A stretch of DNA of 64,000 nucleotides from Desulfuromonadales bacterium (GCA_013349325.1 DUZX01000001.1:163027-227026); one strand, 5' to 3'; positions 11,736-23,000 are shown, numbered from the stretch's first letter. Notes: generated by a model from the sequence alone, not told the origin. Program-made: numbers and translations.

Positions 11736-13847
11736 TTATTTGGAGTGCGCCGTGTACACTCCGTCCCAGGCGGCAGCAGGCGGGTTCATTAAAAACTCCC
11801 GGCACCGGTCGGCATACAGGACAGAAGGGTGGTCGCCGGAATCCGCCAGAAGTTCGAAGAGCTCAAGCGCCGCCACAAAATCACCGCCACGATAGAGTCG
11901 CAGGGCATCTGCGAATGGTAACGCACGCACGCTTTCCTCCGCTAACAACTCGAAAATGGCGATCGGTTTCTGCTTCCCCTTGACCCGCACCAGGTCGAGC
12001 TCGCGAAAATGGAATGCATCTCCGACCTTGGCGCGCGTCTCTTCACTGACAATAATCATAATCCCATAAAATTTGGTCAGACCCTCCAAGCGCGAAGCCA
12101 GATTTACCGAATCGCCGATAGCGGTGTAATCAAAACGTATGTCGGCACCCATATTACCGACTACGGCCTCACCGGTGTGAATGCCAATGCCGATTGCAAG
12201 GCGTGGCGAGCCGCTTGCTGTCAGCTGCTCATTCAACGTTTCCAGGCCGACCAGCATGCGCAGAGCGCATCGGCAGGCGTGAGCAGGGTGATCGGGAAGA
12301 TCGAGCGGAGCGTTAAAAATAGCCATAATTGCATCGCCGATAAACTTGTCCAGCGTCCCGCGTTCATCCATGACGATGCGGGTCATCGGCGAGAGATAAT
12401 CATTCAACAGCTTAACCAGAGTTTCCGGTGTCAACCCCTCCGAAAGAGTCGTGAAGCCACGAATATCGGAGAAGAGTATCGATATTTCACGTTTCTCTCC
12501 CCCCAGTTGCAACCGTCCCGGATTTTTGACAATCTCACTGACCAGTTCCGGCGAGATATAGCTGCCGAAAGCCTTCTTCAGATAGCGCCCCTTGCGTTCC
12601 ACCACCAGGTTGCGGTAGGCCTCACCTTCCAGATAGGTTACAACCAGCGGCATGAGCGGATAGGCGATACTCAGATCAAGGCGATACGCGCTGAAAAGAT
12701 AGAAATTAAGCCCCAGATAACCGAATGATATCACGGAAAATCCGGCCAACCCCCAGGCGGTGTTCGGAACAGCAGCCAAAACCAGCGCCAACAGCAGAGA
12801 CAGCAGGATAATCGCCGTCATCTCGATTGCCAGTGTGCGACTGTCACGTGTCAGGAATCTGCCTTCCAGGGCATTGGCGGCAAACGTGGCATGAATTTCC
12901 ACTCCCGGAAAAACAGGGTCAAGCGGTGTAGCGCGCAGGTCGGCGATGCCGGTCTCGGTAACGCCGATAAACACCAGGCGCCCCTGTAATGAACCCTTTG
13001 GCAGACGCCCGGCAATAACATCAGCCGCCGAGACGGTCGCAACAGTCCCGCCTGGGCCGTAATAGGCCAGCGAGAGCCGCCCCTGTTCATTGGCAGGAAT
13101 GGAGAGATCGCCTGAGCTAACGCTGGAAATTCCAAACGGTTCTACCGCCACCTGCAGCTGATTACCCCTGAATCGGTTTACGGCCGCCAGCGCCAATGAG
13201 GGATACATATCACCACGGAAGAGCATCAGCAACGGCAGGGAGCGATACAGTCCATCGGCATTACTTATCTGGTTGAAATAGCCGAAGCCGGCTGCACCTG
13301 CTGCAACTCCGGAAATATTGGCATCCATCTGCTCATGTGACGGCAGTGATACCGCTTCAACACCCGCTGCAATTCGCACGGACGTGACCCGCGATTGTGC
13401 CATCTGTTCAAGCACCAGCGGGTCATCCGTCTGGGTCTCCTCGCGAAAAAAATAACCCATTATCACGTTACCGGCTGACGAAATTGCGGCAGCCAGCGCC
13501 CGATCCGGCCGTTCCCCCTGCGGCTCCGAAAAAACCATATCCAGAGCAATCACGCGGGCTCCCTGACGCGCTGCCGAACTGATCAGGCCGGCGGTAAGCT
13601 CCCGTGACCAGGGCCAGCGCCCCAGCTCCTTGATACTTTTGTTATCGATGGCAACAACCGTCACCGGCGCAGTAGGGCGTTCGCTGCCCCGAAACGTGAA
13701 GCGGGCATCCTTGAGGCGCAGATCAACCTGTTCCACAAACGGAAAGGTCTCCCGGTACAGTATCAGGCCGACCAGAGCCGTCAGAATGGCGATGACCAGA
13801 AACGCACCGTAGCGGCGGGCTGTTTCTCCCGGAGCAGTCAGTTTCAT
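11736..13847 (-). CDS. CHASE2 domain adenylate/guanylate cyclase
   Basis: N-terminal CHASE2-like extracellular region (DLRLKDARFTFRGSERPTAPVTVVAIDNKSIKELGRWPW), TM segments, class III cyclase domain EISILFSDIRGFTTLSE, DKFIGDAIMAIFNAP, IGIHTGEAVVGNMG. Confidence 0.92.
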   Translation of the reverse strand: MKLTAPGETARRYGAFLVIAILTALVGLILYRETFPFVEQVDLRLKDARFTFRGSERPTAPVTVVAIDNKSIKELGRWPWSRELTAGLISSAARQGARVIALDMVFSEPQGERPDRALAAAISSAGNVIMGYFFREETQTDDPLVLEQMAQSRVTSVRIAAGVEAVSLPSHEQMDANISGVAAGAAGFGYFNQISNADGLYRSLPLLMLFRGDMYPSLALAAVNRFRGNQLQVAVEPFGISSVSSGDLSIPANEQGRLSLAYYGPGGTVATVSAADVIAGRLPKGSLQGRLVFIGVTETGIADLRATPLDPVFPGVEIHATFAANALEGRFLTRDSRTLAIEMTAIILLSLLLALVLAAVPNTAWGLAGFSVISFGYLGLNFYLFSAYRLDLSIAYPLMPLVVTYLEGEAYRNLVVERKGRYLKKAFGSYISPELVSEIVKNPGRLQLGGEKREISILFSDIRGFTTLSEGLTPETLVKLLNDYLSPMTRIVMDERGTLDKFIGDAIMAIFNAPLDLPDHPAHACRCALRMLVGLETLNEQLTASGSPRLAIGIGIHTGEAVVGNMGADIRFDYTAIGDSVNLASRLEGLTKFYGIMIIVSEETRAKVGDAFHFRELDLVRVKGKQKPIAIFELLAEESVRALPFADALRLYRGGDFVAALELFELLADSGDHPSVLYADRCREFLMNPPAAAWDGVYTAHSK

Positions 13848-14908
13848 TGTGGTTTTTGAAGGGTTTCGATAGCGTTCAGCAGCGTATCGCTGGTACTGCG
13901 GTAACGGCCATTCGGATAGATGGCGACATACTGGCGCAGTCGGCTGGCGGCCTGGTCAAACAGTTTCAGCTCATAGAGCGTCTGGCCGACACTGAACAGG
14001 GCAATTTCAGCCTGTGGCAGGTTGGGATACTCTTCCAGCACGAGCAGAAACTCTGCTAAAGCCGCACGCGGGTTGTCCAGAAAACGTCCCTGGATCGTGC
14101 CACGCTCCAGCCAGGCGTCAGCCCTGATTTCAGCTTTTTGAACCAGGTCGATGGCTATCTGGAGGATGCGCAGCGCTTCCTGGTAGCTGCCACGGTCGGC
14201 CAGATAGCGGGCATAGTTGACGTTCCAGCGGGCGATAATGGATGGCAGGGCATCACCGGCCAACCAGTCGGCCGGAGGCGTTTCTCCGGTTATTTCGTTG
14301 AAGGTTTTCAAGGCGTCTGCCAGCGGGCTCCCCGGCTCGACTTTGACCGGCTCCTGGGGATCATACCCGCGTGTGGTCTGAGTCATGGTTCCAGCCGTCA
14401 TTAATTTTTCTTCCTGCCCCGTGCCTTTGATGGAGACGATACCTTCGTTGCCGAAGAAGACGTTGGCCGGCCCTTCGCTCATCATCATGAAGGATGTCCC
14501 CTTGACGCCGGCGACAGCCGTACCGCTTTTGACCTTGATATCAGCCTGCTTGCCGGCCAGCTTGACGACATTGGCGCGCAGTTTACCCTGGGCCAGATTG
14601 ATCAGCCCTTCTCGCTTGTCCTTGCCCAGTCTCAGACGAGTCAGCTCCAGTTCACCGTTGTTTGCCAGGGTAAGTGTACTGCCGTCGCTCAGGGCCAGTT
14701 CAACCCAGCCGTTTTTCCCGGTGCGTACCCAGCTCCCCTCAGCCAGGGGAGAACCTGCTGAGAGGGCGGCATAGATCGACTTTTCTCCGCTGCGCTGCGT
14801 AACATCACCGCTCAATTTTCGAGCCGTGGCAACGCTTGCAGCCAGAGCACCCGTGGCAAAGAGGCAGATCAACATCAGGAATGTCAGTAGTACCATAAGT
14901 CGTTTCAT
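13844..14908 (-). CDS. FecR domain-containing protein with C-terminal TPR-like repeats
   Basis: Signal peptide MKRLMVLLTFLMLICLFATGALA; SWVRTGKNGWVELALSDGSTLTLANNGELEL; GTAVAGVKGTSF; TPR-like C-terminus; RBS GGAGG upstream of the ATG at 14908. Confidence 0.85.
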   Translation of the reverse strand: MKRLMVLLTFLMLICLFATGALAASVATARKLSGDVTQRSGEKSIYAALSAGSPLAEGSWVRTGKNGWVELALSDGSTLTLANNGELELTRLRLGKDKREGLINLAQGKLRANVVKLAGKQADIKVKSGTAVAGVKGTSFMMMSEGPANVFFGNEGIVSIKGTGQEEKLMTAGTMTQTTRGYDPQEPVKVEPGSPLADALKTFNEITGETPPADWLAGDALPSIIARWNVNYARYLADRGSYQEALRILQIAIDLVQKAEIRADAWLERGTIQGRFLDNPRAALAEFLLVLEEYPNLPQAEIALFSVGQTLYELKLFDQAASRLRQYVAIYPNGRYRSTSDTLLNAIETLQKPQ

Positions 14909-14986
14909 GCAAGAGCCTCCCACAAAATGTATTTCCAGACAAAACGAAATCTCTCTCTGTTTTTCATGGCGGGATAAACATACCCA

Positions 14987-15364
14987 TTACAGCGCAAACA
15001 GAATCCCTTTTTCCGGATAATGCTTTACATTCCGAGTTGCTACTTTATAGCCCCTGACGAGAGCCGTGGCGGCAATCAGACAATCGAGTGAAGTAAGTGT
15101 TATTCCTTTTGCGCGGTAGCGACGGTAGAGCTCGCCCCCCTTATGGGCTATGTCGACTGTCACCTGCTCAATAACGCAGGCCTCCGTAAAATTGAGCGTC
15201 GTTTCTTTTTCTGTATCCCGCATCCCGGCAGTCAGTTCATAGACCGTAAGCACACTCAATGCTGCCTGGCCATCAACCCACAGGCCGACAAGTAACGACC
15301 GGGCGTACGGAATCCCGCGTAGATAATCAATGGCGACATCGGTGTCAATGAGTACGACCGACAT
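14987..15364 (-). CDS. PIN domain toxin, VapC-like
   Basis: MSVVLIDTDVAIDYLRG, LTVYELTAG, LTSLDCLIAATALVRGYKVATRNVKHY. Confidence 0.85.
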   Translation of the reverse strand: MSVVLIDTDVAIDYLRGIPYARSLLVGLWVDGQAALSVLTVYELTAGMRDTEKETTLNFTEACVIEQVTVDIAHKGGELYRRYRAKGITLTSLDCLIAATALVRGYKVATRNVKHYPEKGILFAL

Positions 15365-15584
15365 AGTCCCGTCCCTCTTCTGTTCTCAGGTTATTCACCA
15401 AATCGACGCTGTCACCTTCACGCCCTTTCCAACTGCCAAAGCTTTCCAGAGCTTTTTGAACCTTACGCTGCCGGATGTATTCCCGTAACGCTTCCGTAAT
15501 CAGTCCACTGACGTTTCGAGACATGCTGCGGGCTTCCAGCAACAAATCGTCGGGCAGGGTGATGGATGTTTTGACAAGATGCAT
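15345..15584 (-). CDS. VapB-like ribbon-helix-helix antitoxin
   Basis: VKTSITLPDDLLLEARSMSRNVSGLITEALREYIRQ; overlaps the PIN toxin start. Confidence 0.75.
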   Translation of the reverse strand: MHLVKTSITLPDDLLLEARSMSRNVSGLITEALREYIRQRKVQKALESFGSWKGREGDSVDLVNNLRTEEGRDYVGRTH

Positions 15585-15669
15585 GCAATCCTCCTCTTTG
15601 GTAGGATTTTTTTATACTACTATACGATATTTATTCATGCCGTTCAATCAGTAATGCAAAAAATATTTT

Positions 15670-18600
15670 GTGCATGGCAACCAACATGACCGCTTGATTT
15701 CCCTCCGTATTTACTCTATGAAATCAGGTATGCGTTCACTATCAGTCAAACGTATCCTGAAAATCGCCGCAGGTGGTGGCTGCGTTATGCTGGCGCTGCT
15801 GCTGATCGGCGTTATCTCCGTTCCGGCGCTTGTCAGCTGCCGGGCAGCGCAGACGAAGATTCAGCAGACACTCTCCCGTTCCATGAGTCGCCCGGTAAGC
15901 TGGTCGGGCCTTACGGTGAGCTGGCTGCACGGCTTGACGCTCTCGGGACTGAAACTGGGTGACGGCCCGCCGCCGCTGCTGAATGCTGCTATCGATTCGA
16001 TCGATATCGTTCCCGGCTTCAGTCGCGGCACAGACGGACGGCTCGGCATCGACTTGGCCGTTAACGTCCGAAATATCATGACGGAACTCGCCCCCGGTCC
16101 ACAAAAACCACCCCCGCCAACCAAAGACCCGCTCACCCTGCTGGCAGAATCGATTCAACGCGTTCAAAAACTCGATCTTCCGTTGCCGGTGGATCTGCGT
16201 GTTTCGCTCGAGGTGGCACCGTTGCAGCTAAAGTACCGGGCGACGGCGCCGGCCAAAAGCATGCGGTTGCAGGATTTCTCGCTGCGCCTGTCCATGCCGT
16301 CACTGGCCACCAGACCGGTTACAGCGGTGGTGAACGGTCGCCTGTTTATTGCACAGAAGGAGCTGGGGAAGATCGCTTTCAGCGCCGAAATCCGTGACCT
16401 TGTCACACCGCAGAAGCGGATTCAACTGGCCTCGGCACTCTTCGCCGTTGACGCAGCAACTCCCGGTGCCGGCATGACAATTTCCGGCGGGCTCAGCCAG
16501 CCAGATGGATTCAGGTCGCGCCTGAAACTGGAGCTGCCGGTTCTACGGGAGATGGCGCAACCGTTTGTTCCGGCCGGTACGCCACAGCTCAGCGGGAATA
16601 TGGATCTACAGCTGCTGTCACAAATTGACACAAAGCGCGATCTGCTGGCCGCACTGACGCTGGCGGGTTCCGGTCTGGCGGCCCGTGGCGGTGCATTGAA
16701 AACAAAGCAGGTCGGGCCGCTCGATCTGAAACTGCAGCAGCAGCTAGCCAGTAACCACGTCACACAGCGGGTTGATTTTCCGAAGGGGACGTTTTCCGTA
16801 GCGGGTCTGCTCGATGCCGCCTGGAGCGCTGCGGTTGAGCGCCCGAGTGCTAAGAACCGCTCACTGGAGCTGCTGTTCGGACCGCTGCGTCTGGATCTGG
16901 CCCGGACAGTCGCTCTGGCGGCTCCGTTTCTGCCCCCCGACCTGCCGCTCAAGGATCTGGCCGGCGAAGCGCGGCTCCGCTCTCTGCAGCTGAAGCTGTC
17001 CGGCCCCGCCTACAACGGCTCTGTTACGGTGGCCGATCTGGGCATCACGCTGCCGCATCTGCGACTGGCGCTCAAAAAAGGTGAACTTTCAGCGCAGCAG
17101 GTTGCTGTGACCCTTGAAAAAGTCACCTGTCCGCTGGTTACCAAAAAGCCTACCGGCATCACCGGCAGCCTGCTCTGGAGCATCGGGCGGGCTGCCCTTG
17201 CAGGTTCCCAGCCGCTCGCGCTTGAGGGAGCACGCGGTACACTGGGCGTGAATGTCAACGAGCTTAACCTGAAGAGTGCTTCACCTCGCAAAATTACCGC
17301 TGCCGCCGATGTTACACACACGTGCGATGTTGATCGCGCCTCGCTCGGAACGCAGCTTGTTATCGAAAAGGCTCATCAGCAGCTGCACCTTCTGGCCCGC
17401 GCGGCAGAAACAGGCGGTATCGAAGCATCGCTTCCCGAACTCATCGTCAGCGCTGCGTCACTGCAGGCCTCGCAGGGCGGCAAAAAATTGAAGCCGCTGC
17501 CGCTGAACGCGTCATTGACAGCCGAGAACTTCCACCTCCCCTACGGCACAGCCGCTCTACCCTCCCTGCGGCGTGCAGGAGCAACTCTTACTGCGGGTGA
17601 CTTCATCCGGCTTTCCGCAGAGGCGACACTTTCCGGTTCTGCGCCGCAGCGCGCCACCAGCACAGGCAGCGCACAACTTGATCTGCAGCGCGCCCTGCTG
17701 TTTGCAGCCCCTTTTGTACCGGCCGGCTTGAAGGCTGACGGCAGAGTCAGCGCTCTCTGGAACGCTGCAGCCCCGCTGCCGCTCACGGTTCCTGGCGCCG
17801 AGAAGCATCCGCTCAAGCGCGCCAAAGCTGGACTGGCACTTCTTGAATCGCTTGAGATGGCGCTGAAGCTGGACAACGTCTCGGCCACGTTCCCTTCAAC
17901 AACAGGAGCCGTTACGCTGAGCGGTCTGCAGACCAAACCTGATCTCCGTATCGTAGCCGCGAAAAACGGTCAATCGGTCAGTTTTGACGGAGGCCTTCTG
18001 TTTTCCGGGGTTAACGGTCTTCCGAACGCGATGGGGAAACTTCCCGCTCAGCACGGCTCGCTGCTGGTTGCCGGCGAACTGTCCGGCTGGAATGAATTTC
18101 ACCTGACGGAATCATTCCGAATGCTGCCATTATCCGTTTCTCAGGAGCTGGATCTGAGCGTCAGCAGAATTGAAACTCTCTTCGACGAAAAAGCCCCCTT
18201 CAATACGGCGACACTGCTCAAACGCCTCGATGCAACACTGTTTGCCACCTGTGACGGCGCATTCAGCTCTGACATGAAACAGCTGCTTCCCGGCATTGAC
18301 GTGGCCGGCAGCGTCAGCGGCAGTGCCCGTATGGACGTCAGTGCCAGCCGTGAACTTGCGCTGCGGACTGCGCTCACATCTCACGAATTCGGGCTGCAGC
18401 TTGCCAACGGAACACAGATCGAAGGGGTCAGCTCCAACATATCCATCAACCGGGACTATGATCTGGCAGCCAGACCGGGCGAACGCTGGACGCCGCTTTC
18501 AGCGTCGTTGGTGCGACCCGCAGCGGCAGCCGACGGCAATTCGGGTGCGGCTGACATTATCACTCGTATTACGGAGGACCTGCGCGGCAATCTGCATGGC

Positions 18601-19323
18601 GCCCGTTCATTTTCGATCCGGCGCGTTACCGTCTCGATGCCCTCCGGAGTGCCGCTGGTGCTGACGTCGCTGGAGGGTGATCTGCTCTTCACCCGTGAAA
18701 AAACAGGTCTCAGCTTCCTACAGGCCGATCTGCTGGGGGGGACCATTCTCGCCCGCGCACTTTTCGACCAGCAGCCGGACGTGCCGCTGCTGGCCATCGG
18801 CAGCTCATTTTCCAACCTTGACGTCACACATCTGTTGCCGCACGATATCAAAAAGAGACAGACGCCCCGCGATGCAGAGATCACCGGTGAGATCACTCTT
18901 ACGGCCCCGCTGATGCCGGAACAGCGCGAGCTGTCTGAGCAGCTGCGCCTGAACCTGAATCTGCGCAGAATCGGGGCAGACACGCTTGAACGGGCGCTCT
19001 TTACACTGGATCCCTTTGAACGCAACGAACAGGTCGTGGCACAGCGCAACATGCTGCGTCTCGGGACGCTGAAGGGGTTGCGCGCAACGGCGGTCGATGG
19101 CTCCTTCGGCATGGAGGGTGAACTGCTGGTGAAAGGGGTCGCCATCAATCTCCCCCGGGTGGAGCGCTTGCGTATTTCCGAGCTGCCGCTACGCCAGGAA
19201 CTCAGCAAAAACCGGGCCGCCATCATGGCCGTACGCCGACTGATCGATCAGCTGCGAGCCGACACGCTGCTAGTCGGATCACACGGGAAACTGACATTAC
19301 AACGGAGGACGTATGAAAAATAA
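15670..19323 (+). CDS. Large AsmA/YdbH (DUF748)-like envelope protein (start may be downstream, e.g. MKSGMRSL at 15718)
   Basis: Single N-terminal TM, long beta-rich repetitive sequence, C-terminal AsmA-like segment; directly overlaps a DUF1318-like lipoprotein gene as in ydbH-ynbE-ydbL. Confidence 0.65.
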   Translation: MHGNQHDRLISLRIYSMKSGMRSLSVKRILKIAAGGGCVMLALLLIGVISVPALVSCRAAQTKIQQTLSRSMSRPVSWSGLTVSWLHGLTLSGLKLGDGPPPLLNAAIDSIDIVPGFSRGTDGRLGIDLAVNVRNIMTELAPGPQKPPPPTKDPLTLLAESIQRVQKLDLPLPVDLRVSLEVAPLQLKYRATAPAKSMRLQDFSLRLSMPSLATRPVTAVVNGRLFIAQKELGKIAFSAEIRDLVTPQKRIQLASALFAVDAATPGAGMTISGGLSQPDGFRSRLKLELPVLREMAQPFVPAGTPQLSGNMDLQLLSQIDTKRDLLAALTLAGSGLAARGGALKTKQVGPLDLKLQQQLASNHVTQRVDFPKGTFSVAGLLDAAWSAAVERPSAKNRSLELLFGPLRLDLARTVALAAPFLPPDLPLKDLAGEARLRSLQLKLSGPAYNGSVTVADLGITLPHLRLALKKGELSAQQVAVTLEKVTCPLVTKKPTGITGSLLWSIGRAALAGSQPLALEGARGTLGVNVNELNLKSASPRKITAAADVTHTCDVDRASLGTQLVIEKAHQQLHLLARAAETGGIEASLPELIVSAASLQASQGGKKLKPLPLNASLTAENFHLPYGTAALPSLRRAGATLTAGDFIRLSAEATLSGSAPQRATSTGSAQLDLQRALLFAAPFVPAGLKADGRVSALWNAAAPLPLTVPGAEKHPLKRAKAGLALLESLEMALKLDNVSATFPSTTGAVTLSGLQTKPDLRIVAAKNGQSVSFDGGLLFSGVNGLPNAMGKLPAQHGSLLVAGELSGWNEFHLTESFRMLPLSVSQELDLSVSRIETLFDEKAPFNTATLLKRLDATLFATCDGAFSSDMKQLLPGIDVAGSVSGSARMDVSASRELALRTALTSHEFGLQLANGTQIEGVSSNISINRDYDLAARPGERWTPLSASLVRPAAAADGNSGAADIITRITEDLRGNLHGARSFSIRRVTVSMPSGVPLVLTSLEGDLLFTREKTGLSFLQADLLGGTILARALFDQQPDVPLLAIGSSFSNLDVTHLLPHDIKKRQTPRDAEITGEITLTAPLMPEQRELSEQLRLNLNLRRIGADTLERALFTLDPFERNEQVVAQRNMLRLGTLKGLRATAVDGSFGMEGELLVKGVAINLPRVERLRISELPLRQELSKNRAAIMAVRRLIDQLRADTLLVGSHGKLTLQRRTYEK

Positions 19324-19906
19324 ATCTTTATTACTGCCAATCTACCTTCTGGCCGTGCTCTCAGGCTGCACGCTGGCCAAGGTGGATGTCAATGTTGTCA
19401 GCGAGCGGACGTCGCTGGAGAATCAGGTCCTCGGGAGCTACAACAGCCTGAGTGAGGATATGCTGCTGGTGGCGTCGGTGCGTGGCGTTTCTCCGACCGG
19501 GACTGTCGAAGCGCCCCCCCGGCATACACCGGAACAGGTTGATGCCACCCAGGCGCTGGAAACGATCGCCTTTCATGCCGATGACATCGAAGCTTTCAAA
19601 CGTTTCGGTTGGATCGGTGAGAATCGGGAGGGGCTCTTGACTCCCTTTGCCCGCGACGTGCCACCAGGCGCCCCCCCGGAACTGAAACAGTTAGCGGCAC
19701 AGTATGGCGACGCCGAATTTCAGCAGGTGCTGAAAGAGGTCAATCAGGCGCGCGAGGTGGTGATGCTGCGCGTGGTGCAAACCAATGAAAACTTCTCGCT
19801 CAAGGATTTGCCGGCTATCCGCACGGTATTTGCCAAAATAAACCGCCAGAACAGTCTGCCGGGCACCAGAGTGCAGGCTGCTGACGGAACATGGATGACG
19901 TTATGA
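19313..19906 (+). CDS. Lipoprotein, YdbL/DUF1318-like
   Basis: Lipobox LLAVLSGC; C-terminus INRQNSLPGTRVQAADGTWMTL resembles the DUF1318 ending; overlaps the upstream AsmA-like gene. Confidence 0.6.
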   Translation: MKNKSLLLPIYLLAVLSGCTLAKVDVNVVSERTSLENQVLGSYNSLSEDMLLVASVRGVSPTGTVEAPPRHTPEQVDATQALETIAFHADDIEAFKRFGWIGENREGLLTPFARDVPPGAPPELKQLAAQYGDAEFQQVLKEVNQAREVVMLRVVQTNENFSLKDLPAIRTVFAKINRQNSLPGTRVQAADGTWMTL

Positions 19907-19930
19907 ACGTATCACCACGACAGAAAGAGT

Positions 19931-20031
19931 CCCCTCTCCCCTGGAGGGGGAGGGTTAGGGTGGGGAGGGAAAGTGCCATGAAATGTACCTGTTGCAGCAG
20001 CACACATTCCCTACCCCACTCCTTTCAAGGG
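19931..20031. repeat. GC-rich inverted repeat (CCCTCTCCCCTGGAGGGGGAGGGTTAGGGTGGGGAGGGAA ... TTCCCTACCCCACTCCTTTCAAGGG)
   Basis: First arm 19931-19972 has an internal hairpin; GTGGGG-AGGGAA pairs with TTCCCTACCCCAC with a one-base bulge. Confidence 0.65.
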
Positions 20032-23000
20032 CAGCGGCATAGAATAGCTTGCGTAAGCGCTGTTTTTCGCCTGACGCTCCTGCTCCTTCTGATCTGCGCG
20101 ACCGCAGCATCCGCCCTGCCGCTGGGGGATGATCTGCTGGCGCCGGCGGCACCTCGTCCGGCGCCGCGCTCACGTCCCGAGCTGTCACCGCAGCCGGCTA
20201 TCTTCAGCTCCCGTCAGGTTCTGTACGCTGCGCGGGCCGCCAACGGCTCCGTCATGGTTACCGTTGAGCGGGGTGACAAGGGGGATGAGCTCTGGCTGTA
20301 CTCTTTTGGCGCAGCCCCCGAACTGCCGCGTCTACTGCATACGAGTCCGGTTCGTCTGGCAGCTCCCGCGCTCAGCGCTGACGGCTCTCAGGTAGCGTTC
20401 GTAGATGCCCGGGATGACACCAAGGGCGATATCTGGCTGCTGGCGCTGCAGAAGGCCGACTCCGCCGCGCAGCGTCTGACCGGGCGGGAATCAGCCGACG
20501 ACGCCCCGGTCTTCACACATGACGGCACGGCGCTGGTCTATCATCGCCAGCGACCAGGATCTGAACTGCGTGAGCTGGTGCGCCTGAATCTGGCCGACAG
20601 CCGGACTGAAAGCCTGCCGACCGGTATTGACGCCGCCTTTGCGGCGCCCTCTCCGGATGGCGGCAGCTGGCTGTTCGTGTCACGGGCAGCCGATCCGAAT
20701 GGAGATCTCTGGCTCTGGAATCAGACGAGCGGAGCGTTGACGCAACTGACCAGCGGTACCGCCCGGGATCTCTATCCGGCCTGGGAAAGCTCCGATACGA
20801 TTCTGTTCACGCGCCAGTCGGCAAGCGGCGGCAGCGCAGCCGGTGGACAGGAGTCAGGCCAGGTCTATCGTCTGCAGCGCAGCAGAGTTTCCGATGATGG
20901 CTTTCCGTTTGCCGCTCCGCTGACCTCTGCCGCGTTGATGGCGGTGGCACCGCTCCCGGCCGGTGATCGCTTTTATTTTGTCGCCGGTCAGGCCGGCGGC
21001 GGCCAGGTCATGTCACTGCCGACTGCGGGCGAAATCCCTGATCGTCCGGATGTGGCCGAACAGTGGGGCCTGGCGCAGATCATTCTGGAACGGCAGCCGC
21101 CTGATCCGGCTCATGCCCGTTTGGCGGCCGCCCGCGTGCTGGCACGCGAGCAGACACCGACACGGGAGGGAGCCCTGGCCGGTCTGGCGCTGGCCGCTCT
21201 AATGGAACAGGCCGGCGAGATTGCCCCGGCTGAAGATCAGTATGCTGCCGTTGCGCACCGCTACCAACGCTACCCGCGTGAAGCGGCACTGGCCGCAATA
21301 GCCCGGATCAGGGTTCAGGCCATGCAGCGCTGCGCAGACAACGTGCTGCAGCAGCGCCGCCAGGAGATCATTCGCGACGCACAACAGGCCATGAACCAGG
21401 CGGCGACAGCTGCCGGCAGCGATGCCGTTGCGCGGGCACTGATTGATGCGGCCCGTCTACAGGCGGATTTTGGTGGCGGAGCGGCCGACAAGCTGGCGGC
21501 GGTTGCCCTTCTGGAGCAGGCGCTGAAAACGCCGGATGTCACCCGCCCATTCAAAGCGGAAGCGGCGCTGCGACGCGCCCTGCTGCTGGCCCAGCTGGAA
21601 AAAGGTGACGGGGCGCTGACCGCCCTGGTTGACGTCGCAACGACCTACGACGACCAGGAAGAGTGGGCGGAAGCGGCCATCAGCGCCGCTCTGGATCAGG
21701 TTTCTCCGCGTGAAAAAGCCGATGCAGCCGCTCTGGCTGTAGTGGCAGAGCGCTACCGCACGTCGCTACCTCGCCTGTCCATGGGAGCCTGGAACCGCCA
21801 GGGTGACGTGGCCTATCGCGCCAACGAGTGGGCCAAAGCCAAGGATGCCTACCGCACCGTACTCGAAAAATTTCCTCCCTTGGCGACGCCGACAGCTGCC
21901 GCACGCTTTGCCCTGGCGGAACTGCTCTTCCGTGAGGAACGCTACGCCGAAGCCAAAGGGCTCTACGAAACCGAGATGAGTCGGCAGCCGGAGGATACGC
22001 CGCTCTATCAGCTGGCTCGCGCTGCCTACATCCGCAAGACCGTTGCGGCCGGAGAAAGCCTCTTTCGCCTCGGAGAGGTTGGCGCCGCCCGGACTCTGTT
22101 TCTCGATCTGATCCGCTATGACGGCCGCAGCGTTGAAGCGCATCGAGGTTACATCAAGTCGGTCGCCGCCATGGGGCAGGCCGCTGAACTGCTTGAACGC
22201 TACCGCAGCATGCTACAGACATATCCCGATGATGCGGTGCTGCTGTATGCAACCGGACTGACGCTGACCTATCTGCCCGGAAAAGAGCGCCTTACCGAAG
22301 CGGACCGTCTCGTTTCCCGTGCGGCCGAGCGGATGCCCTCTTCGGAGTACCCACCGCAAACCAGAGGCTATCTGGCCGAAGTTGCCGAAACGGTGCATGG
22401 TGAGCGGGGTGGTCTGGAGCGGGCACTGGCGTTCTATCGCCGCGCCTGGCTGCTGAACCGGCCGCAGGACCAGCCGGAAAACCGGGCTAACCTCGATCTG
22501 AATATCGGCAACATCGCCTATCTGCTCGGCAGCAAAGCGACGGCCTGGAAGTTTTACAGCCAGCGCCTCGCTTCGGGAATCCCCTTTGACAACGCCGATA
22601 CCGAGCTGATCTTTCAGCAACGCTACGCGGCGGTCGCTTTTCAGGTGCGCGAGAAAGAGGCCCCTATCAACGGCTATCTACGGGCCCTGCAGCTGACCGA
22701 GGCACGCCTGAACCCAGCCCGCCCGCTCGACCTGTTCGGCCGCCTGACCCGGCGCGTCGTGGAGCGGCTCTTTTCGACACCGGGGCGCTCACCATCCGCT
22801 GAAGCTGCCCTGGCGCTCCAGCAGACTATAACTGCCGAGCTTGAGCAGCTTGGCGCTGTTCCTGTTGAAGCACCGCCATCGGCAGCCTGGAACCATTTTG
22901 AGACGGCGCTTCGCTCGCTGCTGAAACGTGAAGGCGCGCTGCTGCAGTCGGCGGCATCCTGGAACAGGGCGGCAGCTGACAGCAGCGCAGCTGAGTTATA

